DNA from: Candidatus Poribacteria bacterium
GTDB lineage: Bacteria; Poribacteria; WGA-4E; UBA9662
Length of the DNA: 10,505 nt
Assembly: GCA_002699335.1 (NCBI GenBank)
Contig: PACG01000104.1
Span: forward strand, 90,699 to 101,203
Reading direction: 5' to 3'
Shown here: piece by piece, positions 1 through 5,978 of the stretch
How the letters are laid out: every line of letters begins with the position of its first letter
Position numbering within the stretch: the first letter of the stretch is position 1
Notes under the pieces: generated by a model
The model's input: the letters and a program-made list of their open reading frames with translations, nothing else
What the model was told of the DNA's origin: nothing
The model's database searches: none
Made by a program: the position numbers and the translations under genes

Positions 1-318
1 GATGGCGCTTAATCGAGCTAGAAATTGCACCAATTCCAATCCTGTCATGCCCCAGTAGAAACCGTCGGTGTCCATACAAAACCCAATTCGTTGAAACAAA
101 GCTGGATTGTTCCAAACAGGCTGTCCCCAAATCGATAGATCTCCTAAGCTGGGTTTTAACTGCCCTGCGATCAAGCGGAGTAATGTCGATTTCCCCGCCC
201 CATTTGGCCCAAGTAAGCCTGTAATACCAAGCTTAAATTGGACGTTGACATCGTTGAGTGCAATTACCTGACCAAACCATTTTGACAATCCGGTGGTTAG
301 AACGACAGTTTTAGCCAA
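1..318 (-). CDS. ABC transporter ATP-binding protein, N-terminal part (runs off left edge)
   Basis: This is the first 106 codons of an ABC-type ATPase, which would power a membrane transporter from the cytoplasmic side; the substrate cannot be told. The Walker A motif GPNGAGKST is at residues 37-45, preceded by the typical strand 'ALNDVNVQF' and followed by '[20 protein letters not shown]'. The Q-loop region reads '[20 protein letters not shown]', with an aspartate or threonine where most families have glutamine. Signature, Walker B and H-loop lie outside the window. I chose the TTG at 318-316 because GAGGG (325-329) sits six bases upstream and no ATG fits. The gene begins two bases after the mtnA stop, so it is probably cotranscribed with mtnA, although no functional link is obvious. 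The style resembles ABC-2 type exporters with a separate permease, which would lie further left; that is inference. Confidence 0.9.
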   Translation of the reverse strand, partial: MAKTVVLTTGLSKWFGQVIALNDVNVQFKLGITGLLGPNGAGKSTLLRLIAGQLKPSLGDLSIWGQPVWNNPALFQRIGFCMDTDGFYWGMTGLELVQFLARLSAI

Positions 319-320
319 AG

Positions 321-1361
321 TTATCCCTCGACAATGGCTCTGAAATTTACCCTAAACGGCGGAAGAACAACCCCTTTTTCAGTCACAATAGCCGTGATCA
401 AGTCAGCAGGAGTGACGTCAAATGCAGGGCTATAAACCTTAACTCCTTCAGGCGCGGTTCGTTTACCAAAGCCTTCGGTAATTTCCTCTGCTCCTCGCTC
501 CTCGATGGGAATCTCATCACCCGTAGCTAGAGACATGTCGAGGGTAGAAGTCGGTGCCGCGACGTAAAAAGGCACACCGTGTTGCTGCGCTAGGACAGCC
601 ACCATATAAGTGCCGATTTTGTTAGCAGTATCACCGTTGGCAGCAATCCGGTCTGCACCGACTACGACGCGCTGGATTCGCCCTTCTTTCATTACCTGCC
701 CGGCCATGCTATCGCAAATCAGCGTCACATCTATGCCAGCGTTCATCAACTCCCAGGTGGTTAACCTCGCTCCCTGTAGCAGCGGGCGCGTTTCATCTGC
801 ATAGACCTGGATCTGTTTCCCCTGTTCATGGGCCGTGAACATGACGGCTAAAGCGGTTCCATAATCCGAGGTGGCTAACCCACCAGCGTTACAGTGGGTC
901 AAAATCGTGTCCCCGTCATTGACCAAGCCAGCGCCGTGTTTTCCGATCGACCGACACATCTCCTGATCTTCGGTCATAATCGCCAACGCTTCTGTTAAAA
1001 GAACCTGTTTTAGATCTGAAATTGTGTGCTCATTGTTGGATGCCGCCGTTTTGACCATTCGGTCTAAAGCCCAAAAAAGATTGACCGCCGTCGGTCGAGA
1101 AGTTGCCAAATAATCGGTTGTTTTTTTGAGTTCAGTGTATAAGGTGTCGTAGTTGTCAGCAGTCGAGTTCCAAATACCGAGTACCGTTCCAAAAGCGGCT
1201 GCGACACCGATAGCAGGTGCACCTCGAACCCGAAGCATTTTAATTGCCTCCCAAACCGCTCCTACATCCTCACAGTAGATCTGTTTAAATTGATTGGGTA
1301 AAAGTGTTTGGTCGATCAAGCGCACTCGACCGTCTATCCACTCAATCGTCGGTGTTACCAT
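321..1361 (-). CDS. mtnA: Methylthioribose-1-phosphate isomerase
   Basis: This cytoplasmic enzyme converts 5-methylthioribose-1-phosphate to 5-methylthioribulose-1-phosphate in the methionine salvage pathway. The 346-residue length is normal for the family, which is related to eIF2B alpha subunits. Visible motifs are RGAPAIG (46-52), [17 protein letters not shown] (155-171) with the expected catalytic Cys157, the ETRP loop (190-193), [18 protein letters not shown] (235-252) with the expected catalytic Asp237, and the C-terminal SPAFDVTP (311-318). The ATG start has an AGGAG Shine-Dalgarno sequence a few bases upstream and gives a family-like N-terminus ([18 protein letters not shown]). No other salvage gene is adjacent; the next gene downstream is an ABC ATPase. 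Catalytic assignments come from knowledge of the family, and the residues themselves are read directly. Confidence 0.97.
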   Translation of the reverse strand: MVTPTIEWIDGRVRLIDQTLLPNQFKQIYCEDVGAVWEAIKMLRVRGAPAIGVAAAFGTVLGIWNSTADNYDTLYTELKKTTDYLATSRPTAVNLFWALDRMVKTAASNNEHTISDLKQVLLTEALAIMTEDQEMCRSIGKHGAGLVNDGDTILTHCNAGGLATSDYGTALAVMFTAHEQGKQIQVYADETRPLLQGARLTTWELMNAGIDVTLICDSMAGQVMKEGRIQRVVVGADRIAANGDTANKIGTYMVAVLAQQHGVPFYVAAPTSTLDMSLATGDEIPIEERGAEEITEGFGKRTAPEGVKVYSPAFDVTPADLITAIVTEKGVVLPPFRVNFRAIVEG

Positions 1362-1384
1362 TTTATCTCCTGTTATCTCGGCTC

Positions 1385-1413
1385 ATTTTAGCACAGTCAC
1401 TACCTACCCGCAA
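1385..1413 (-). promoter_or_regulatory. Putative promoter of mtnA
   Basis: On the minus strand, TTGCGG (1408-1413) and TAAAAT (1385-1390) are separated by 17 bases, a sigma70-like arrangement. Transcription would start around 1378, leaving a leader of about 17 bases that contains the mtnA Shine-Dalgarno sequence. The -35 box is imperfect, so this is an inference from spacing and position. Confidence 0.45.
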
Positions 1414-1434
1414 TATAAACAGGTAGGCTTTCCC

Positions 1435-1463
1435 TTGCTAATACGGGTTGAATTACTTATACT
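1435..1463 (+). promoter_or_regulatory. Putative promoter of the pcrA-gatC-panC cluster
   Basis: TTGCTA (1435-1440), a 17-base spacer and TATACT (1458-1463) give a sigma70-like promoter pointing at the helicase gene, with transcription starting near 1470. It is back to back with the putative mtnA promoter. A short inverted repeat (CCTAC at 1403-1407, GTAGG at 1423-1427) lies between the two promoters and could be an operator or chance. Confidence 0.45.
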
Positions 1464-1495
1464 TTCCACCATAAATCTGATAATCGAGGCGTCAA

Positions 1496-3655
1496 ATGAG
1501 TGACCTGCTCGCCACCTTGAATCCGGTCCAAAAAGAAGCGGTACAGCATACTGACGGACCGCTTCTTCTGCTTTCTGGTGCGGGTAGCGGTAAAACAAGA
1601 GTCATTACCTACCGAATCGCCTACCTGATCCACCAGTGCAGGGTTTCCCCCTTTAACATTTTGGCGGTTACTTTTACCAACAAAGCGGCGGGGGAAATGA
1701 AAACGCGTTTAGCAGATCTAGTGGATGAAAAGATCAGTCAGCGGATCTGGGTTTCGACTTTTCATTCTAGTTGTGCCAGAATTCTGCGTCGGCACATCGA
1801 CCGACTTGGATACTCGACCTCTTTTACCATCTACGATTCGTCAGATCAACTTACGCTGATTAAGTCGGTTTTGAAGGAGATACAACTCCGTGAAGAACTG
1901 AACAATCCCAGAGCCGTTCAGAACCGTATCAGCAACGCTAAGAATCAATTGATGTCCCCAGCAGAATACGAAAACTATATTCTGAACCAGTCTTTTGTCA
2001 ATCCATTTGAACAAAATGTAGCCCAGGTCTTTGCTGCTTACCAACAGCGACTTCGCGAAAGTAACGCTCTGGATTTTGACGATCTGATTATGCTGACTGT
2101 CGAACTGTTCGAAAAGTGTCCGGATGTCTTGGAATACTATCAACAGCGATTCCAGTATATTATGGTGGATGAGTATCAGGATACTAATCACTGCCAATAT
2201 CGGTTAATAAGAGAACTAGCCAAGACACATCAAAACCTGTGTGTGGTTGGAGACGACGATCAGTCAATCTATGCTTTTCGAGGTGCTGACATTAATAACA
2301 TCCTCAATTTTGAGCAGGATTATGCCAACATAAAAACCTTGCGCTTAGAGCAAAACTACCGTTCGACTAAAAATATCCTTGAAGCGGCCAATTTGGTAAT
2401 CCAAAATAACGATCGGCGAAAAGAGAAAGCGTTATGGACTGAGAACCGCCCTGGTGAGCAGATCAGGGTTTTTGAAGCAGGGGATGAAGCCGAAGAAGCC
2501 AACTATCTCATTCAACAAATCCAACGCTACAAACGGCAAGGTCGCACCTATGGTGAATGTGTTATTTTTTACCGTATCAATGCCCAATCCAGAACTTTTG
2601 AAGATGCGCTTCGGGAAGAAAATATCCCCTACCAGATTATTGGGGGGACCAAGTTTTATGATCGAATGGAGATTAAAGATCTACTAGCCTATCTGAAAGT
2701 GATCGTTAATCCCACTGATTCTGTCAGCCTCCGCCGTATCATTAACGTCCCGACAAGGGGAATTGGTGCTACGACATTAGGAAGACTTGAAGATTTCGCC
2801 CGGTCCAGTCAACTCCCTTTGATCGATGCCATTAATCATGTAGATGAGATTTCTGCTATCCGAACTGCGACGCAGAATCGCATCACCGAATTTGCCCAAC
2901 TGATTGGGTCTTACCAACCGACAGATCTACCAACTCGTGTAGTTGAAGATTTAGTTCACCGTTCGGGATATTTAGCGACGCTGCAAAAAGAGAATACAAT
3001 TGAAGCCCAGACTCGAATCGAAAACTTAAACGCCTTAATAAATGGAGTTCTCAGTTACGAACTCGCCACCCCGGAACCGACCCTAAGTGGGTACTTGGAA
3101 GCGGTGACACTGACTGCGGATATCGATGAGATGTCTGATCAGAATGATGTCGTTACTTTGATGACCCTTCACAGTGCTAAAGGGCTTGAATTTCCAATCG
3201 TCTTTATGGTTGGTCTGGAGGAGGGGTTTTTGCCACACCAACGCTCGATGGAGTCTGCGGCTGAATTGGAGGAAGAGCGAAGGCTCTGTTACGTCGGCAT
3301 TACACGTGCCCAAGAGCAATTATACCTGACCCATGCGCAGGAACGACGGACATTTGGTAACTTTGAGTATCGGATTAGATCCCGGTTTTTGGATGAGATC
3401 CCACCGGATTTACTGGAATTGGTCAACCCATATACCGAGCCCACGCCAACACGTACCATTTCGACTTTCGACCCGGATGAACCCGATGACCGGACCAGCT
3501 ATCGAGTCGGCCAAATTGTTTACCATTCACGGTTTGGTCGGGGCCGAATCAAAGCGGTTTTTGGAACAGGTAGCTTTGGTCGAATTACGGTTCGCTTTGA
3601 CCGGGCGGGTGAAAAGACATTGATGGCAGAATACGCTAATCTACAAATTACATGA
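1496..3655 (+). CDS. pcrA: ATP-dependent DNA helicase, PcrA/UvrD type (superfamily 1)
   Basis: This 3'-5' DNA helicase would act in nucleotide-excision repair, mismatch repair and clearing of recombination or replication intermediates. The full SF1A motif set is present in 719 residues: Q motif LNPVQKEAV (8-16), Walker A GAGSGKT (28-34), Ia AVTFTNKAAGEM (57-68), II VDEYQDTN (224-231), III VGDDDQSIYAFRGAD (251-265), IV LEQNYRS (284-290), V TLHSAKGLEFP (557-567) and VI EERRLCYVGITRAQ (593-606). After a linker, a Tudor-like C-terminal module (about 668-717; YRVGQIVYHSRFGRGRI) matches the RNA-polymerase-binding end of PcrA/UvrD. RepB/Rep-like proteins lack this module, so I favour PcrA/UvrD over Rep. 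The ATG is preceded by GAGG about seven bases upstream. The gene leads a tight cluster with gatC and panC. No residue looks abnormal. The choice between the names pcrA and uvrD is a convention here. Confidence 0.97.
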   Translation: MSDLLATLNPVQKEAVQHTDGPLLLLSGAGSGKTRVITYRIAYLIHQCRVSPFNILAVTFTNKAAGEMKTRLADLVDEKISQRIWVSTFHSSCARILRRHIDRLGYSTSFTIYDSSDQLTLIKSVLKEIQLREELNNPRAVQNRISNAKNQLMSPAEYENYILNQSFVNPFEQNVAQVFAAYQQRLRESNALDFDDLIMLTVELFEKCPDVLEYYQQRFQYIMVDEYQDTNHCQYRLIRELAKTHQNLCVVGDDDQSIYAFRGADINNILNFEQDYANIKTLRLEQNYRSTKNILEAANLVIQNNDRRKEKALWTENRPGEQIRVFEAGDEAEEANYLIQQIQRYKRQGRTYGECVIFYRINAQSRTFEDALREENIPYQIIGGTKFYDRMEIKDLLAYLKVIVNPTDSVSLRRIINVPTRGIGATTLGRLEDFARSSQLPLIDAINHVDEISAIRTATQNRITEFAQLIGSYQPTDLPTRVVEDLVHRSGYLATLQKENTIEAQTRIENLNALINGVLSYELATPEPTLSGYLEAVTLTADIDEMSDQNDVVTLMTLHSAKGLEFPIVFMVGLEEGFLPHQRSMESAAELEEERRLCYVGITRAQEQLYLTHAQERRTFGNFEYRIRSRFLDEIPPDLLELVNPYTEPTPTRTISTFDPDEPDDRTSYRVGQIVYHSRFGRGRIKAVFGTGSFGRITVRFDRAGEKTLMAEYANLQIT

Positions 3656-3665
3656 GGAAGTAAAT

Positions 3666-3956
3666 ATGTCAAAAATTGGTCTCAAGGATGTTCAGCACAT
3701 TGCTAACTTAGCTCGGCTAACATTTGATGAACAGGAGATCGAGTCTTATCAGTATCAACTCTCGCGGATTCTAGACTACATTGAAAAACTCAACCAACTC
3801 GATACCGAAGGGGTTCCACCGACTTCACACGTAATCCCAATTCGTAACGTGATGAAGCCGGATGAAAAAAGAGATCTTTTTCAGCGGGAAGATATCATTG
3901 CCAATGCACCATCGACGGAACAAGGATATTTTGAAGTCCCTAAAGTAATCGAATAG
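3666..3956 (+). CDS. gatC: Aspartyl/glutamyl-tRNA amidotransferase subunit C
   Basis: This is the small subunit of the GatCAB complex, which amidates Glu-tRNA(Gln) and/or Asp-tRNA(Asn) in the cytoplasm; GatC ties GatA and GatB together. The 96 residues match the family in length and layout: helical N-terminus with VQHIANLARLTF (9-20), SRILDYIEKLNQLDTEGV (33-50), PTSHVIP (52-58) and the terminal GYFEVPKVIE (87-96). The start lies 10 bases after the helicase stop, and its Shine-Dalgarno GAGGAAG overlaps that stop codon. gatA and gatB are not next to it, which is unusual because gatC is often followed by gatA; here panC follows instead. Whether partner subunits exist elsewhere cannot be seen. 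Confidence 0.95.
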   Translation: MSKIGLKDVQHIANLARLTFDEQEIESYQYQLSRILDYIEKLNQLDTEGVPPTSHVIPIRNVMKPDEKRDLFQREDIIANAPSTEQGYFEVPKVIE

Positions 3957-3958
3957 AG

Positions 3959-4819
3959 ATGAAAATCCTGCACTCTATTGGTGAGACTCAATCCTGTTGC
4001 CATGAGTGGAAACGGCGGGAAAAATCGGTTGGTTTTATTCCTACCATGGGAGCCCTCCACCAGGGGCATTTGAGTTTGGTCCGTCAAGCTCGCTTAGAAA
4101 ACGACTTTGTAGCTGTGAGCGTTTTTGTCAACCCAACCCAGTTTGCACCAAATGAAGATTTCAGTAGTTACCCTAGAAATTTTCAACAAGATCAAGATCT
4201 ACTTCAAACGGAAAAAGTAGATCTGATTTTTGCGCCCACAGTGGACGAAGTATACCCACAACAGCACAATCATACGACCGTTGAGGTTAGCGGCCCGATT
4301 ACCGCGGGTTTGTGCGGTTTGGCCCGTCCGACTTTTTTTCGCGGGGTTGCAACAGTAGTGGCTAAATTGTTTAATATTGTTCAACCAACCAGAGCATACT
4401 TTGGTCAGAAGGACGCCCAACAACTAGCAATGATAAAGCAGATGGTTTTTGACCTTAACTTTGATCTTGATGTAGTTGGGTTACCTATTGTTCGCGAAAA
4501 GGATGGGGTCGCAATGAGCTCACGTAATGCTTATTTGACCTTAGAGCAGCGAAAATCAGCTCGAGTTTTGTTCCAATCTTTGGAAATGGCAAAAGCCAGA
4601 ATTTTAGCTGGAGAGAAGAGCGTAAGCTATATCGTATCCGAAATGAAACAAATGATCGAGTCTGCTCCGCAGGCTAAGAGCGATTATGTGGAAATTGTTT
4701 CTAGTCAGACGTTTGAGACGATTACTACGATCCAACGAAAACAACGAATCTTAATTGCGATAGCTGTTTATGTTGGGGGAACTCGCCTAATCGACAATCT
4801 CCAACTGCAAATCAGTTGA
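3959..4819 (+). CDS. panC: Pantothenate synthetase (pantoate-beta-alanine ligase)
   Basis: This cytoplasmic enzyme joins pantoate and beta-alanine with ATP via a pantoyl-adenylate, the last step of vitamin B5 (coenzyme A precursor) synthesis. It has the normal length (286 residues) and the nucleotidyltransferase motifs: GFIPTMGALHQGHLSL (25-40, with the HxGH residues His34 and His37), FVNPTQF (56-62), FRGVATVVAKLFNIVQP (127-143), YFGQKDAQQ (147-155) and MSSRNAYL (186-193, the KMSKS-like loop). The usual 'RPGHF' or 'RPTHF' segment reads RPTFF (123-127), so a normally conserved His is Phe126. The ATG lies two bases after the gatC stop with no good Shine-Dalgarno sequence, which suggests translational coupling. 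Other pan genes are not in the window. Confidence 0.96.
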   Translation: MKILHSIGETQSCCHEWKRREKSVGFIPTMGALHQGHLSLVRQARLENDFVAVSVFVNPTQFAPNEDFSSYPRNFQQDQDLLQTEKVDLIFAPTVDEVYPQQHNHTTVEVSGPITAGLCGLARPTFFRGVATVVAKLFNIVQPTRAYFGQKDAQQLAMIKQMVFDLNFDLDVVGLPIVREKDGVAMSSRNAYLTLEQRKSARVLFQSLEMAKARILAGEKSVSYIVSEMKQMIESAPQAKSDYVEIVSSQTFETITTIQRKQRILIAIAVYVGGTRLIDNLQLQIS

Positions 4820-4872
4820 ACAACCTGGTTATAGGTCTGGATCAAACGGCAAATGACAAACATCCAAAATAT

Positions 4873-4900
4873 AAAACAGCACCTAATATATACTGTTTTT
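4873..4900 (+). terminator. Possible rho-independent terminator after panC
   Basis: AAAACAG (4873-4879) and CTGTTTT (4893-4899) form a 7-bp stem with a 13-base loop, and the second arm is part of a T run. It lies about 55 bases past the panC stop. The stem is AT-rich and weak. The rest of 4820-5036 holds nothing I can support. Confidence 0.4.
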
Positions 4901-5036
4901 CCATTCGACAGACAAGTTCCGCACCGGGCATTTTTACCCACCGAGGTCGAAAAGATCTTACCGCTGTTAGCTTTTTTTGATGTCTAGTCTTGCGAAAACG
5001 CTAGAGTTGAGACCTTGATTTGTCCTCAATAGGCGG

Positions 5037-5606
5037 CTACTTTTCCACTAATTCAACCGGCAAATTTGGAATCTGATCACCTTCGATAACCAGGTTGTCA
5101 AGATATAGGTTGGTTTCGTGGCAGATGAATCCAATGCGTCCACTGGGTTGAAATCTTGGCCGTGCCTTAGTCTTCACCCTCAAACAACAACTTGTCACCT
5201 AAAAAGAATTGAAAGTTTTTTCCTTTGGCGACAACCTTCAAACGATAAGTCTTGCCCGATTCTGCCTGGGGTGGAATTGGGGTTTTAAGGTGCTCGTATT
5301 TATTATTAACCCAACGGGAAACCTGCCCCATGTGCTGATCTGTGCGGATCCAGAACCGATAGCCGTTTTCTCCTTTTTCGTCCGCCCACCGGCAATGCTG
5401 TAGCCCCTCCATGCCACATTGCCAAACATAATCTTGGAGTACGCCTCACTACTAGTCTCCGTCAACGCCTTTTTATCCACTTTCCATTTACCGACAATGG
5501 GTTCCCAGCCTTTGGGCATTCCACTGTCAAAGGTTTCCTTCCACACTCCTCCCACTGAAAGCGAAACACTAATAAAGCATAGGAACAAATAATACGACTT
5601 TCTCAT
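5037..5606 (-). pseudogene. Exported concanavalin/LamG-like (DUF1080-type) protein with two compensating frameshifts
   Basis: Three collinear pieces of one protein lie in two frames. Frame A starts with ATG at 5606 (AAGGA seven bases upstream): a signal peptide (MRKSYYLFLCFISVSLSVGG), then WKETFDSGMPKGWEPIVGKW and AYSKIMFGNVAWRGYSI. Near 5385-5395 the reading moves to another frame, giving ADEKGENGYRFWIRTDQ, SGKTYRLKVVAKGKNFQF and FLGDKLLFEGED, which stops at 5167. Near 5170 the protein resumes in frame A (RFQPSGRIGFICHETNLYLDNLVIEGDQ) and ends at 5037. The end-to-end length, 570 bases, is a multiple of three, so one shift looks like a one-base loss and the other a one-base gain. The pattern 'W..v.GkW.vd..aL' with 'GkTYrLkv..kG' and 'GriGf......lyLDNl' is typical of a jelly-roll, sugar-binding-like fold secreted or periplasmic in location. 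Sequencing error, decay or recoding all remain possible. Ligand unknown. Confidence 0.75.
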
Positions 5607-5716
5607 AAGTTAATCCTTGGGGTTATGTTTGAGCTTTTATTAGAATCCGACCCTAAATTAGTTCCATCTCTGATGAATGAAAACACAGAGCGTACTTTAC
5701 ACTATCCAGTTAGATC

Positions 5717-5745
5717 ATTATATATGAATAAACCATCGGCGTCAA
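5717..5745 (-). promoter_or_regulatory. Strong sigma70-type promoter upstream of the frameshifted exported-protein gene
   Basis: On the minus strand TTGACG (5740-5745), exactly 17 bases, then TATAAT (5717-5722) is a near-consensus promoter. Transcription would begin near 5710, giving a leader of roughly 100 bases before the ATG at 5606. The surroundings are AT-rich, so chance is possible, but two near-perfect boxes at ideal spacing make it credible. Confidence 0.6.
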
Positions 5746-5767
5746 TAAAAAAGGCGCTTCTCGGAAT

Positions 5768-5869
5768 TTATTCCTCTCTCGTACCTGTGTCAATTTGCTT
5801 GCCACTGGTTAAGAGGTTTGCTTCAAAAACACCTTTAACTTTTTCTCTTTTGACGGTACCTTTATCCAA
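5768..5869 (-). other. Short protein-like open stretch, possible gene remnant
   Basis: Read from a TTG at 5869 on the minus strand this gives 33 residues, including GTVKREKVKGVFEANLLTSG and ending KQIDTGTREE before a TAA. The composition looks like real soluble protein rather than a random frame. An in-frame stop lies four codons upstream of the TTG, and no Shine-Dalgarno sequence is apparent. It could be the C-terminal relic of a lost gene, a tiny gene, or chance. I do not recognise a family. Confidence 0.2.
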
Positions 5870-5978
5870 CGACTGACATTCTTAAACTTTACAATTTACT
5901 TTAGAGTACGGGAGGTAGATTTGGTCAGATGATGAATCAGGCTTATCCCATTCTCCTCCTGGTAGGTAAGCAAGAAGA

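Larger units (their letters stand above)
5607..5978. other. 372-base intergenic region between divergent genes
   Basis: This stretch separates the minus-strand exported-protein gene from the plus-strand membrane-protein gene. It is AT-rich. It holds the minus-strand promoter at 5717-5745 and a short protein-like minus-strand stretch at 5768-5869. GGGAGG at 5910-5915 is followed by an ATG at 5929 opening a 17-codon reading frame (to about 5982) whose stop overlaps the TTG start of the next gene. That frame could be a leader peptide, but the 13-base spacing from GGAGG is too long to support it. No clear plus-strand promoter was found; CTGACA at 5873-5878 is the nearest -35-like string. Confidence 0.5.

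Noticed and set aside
1403..1427. Inverted repeat CCTAC/GTAGG between the divergent promoters as an operator.
   Set aside because: Only five base pairs per arm; too short to call beyond a mention.
4853..4987. A 44-codon plus-strand reading frame after panC (MTNIQNIKQHLIYTVFPF and on).
   Set aside because: No convincing ribosome site, and it runs through the putative terminator hairpin at 4873-4900. No family resemblance.
5625..5876. An 83-codon plus-strand frame in the divergent intergenic region.
   Set aside because: Its composition is rich in Ser, Leu and Pro like an antisense shadow. It overlaps a strong minus-strand promoter and a more protein-like minus-strand stretch.
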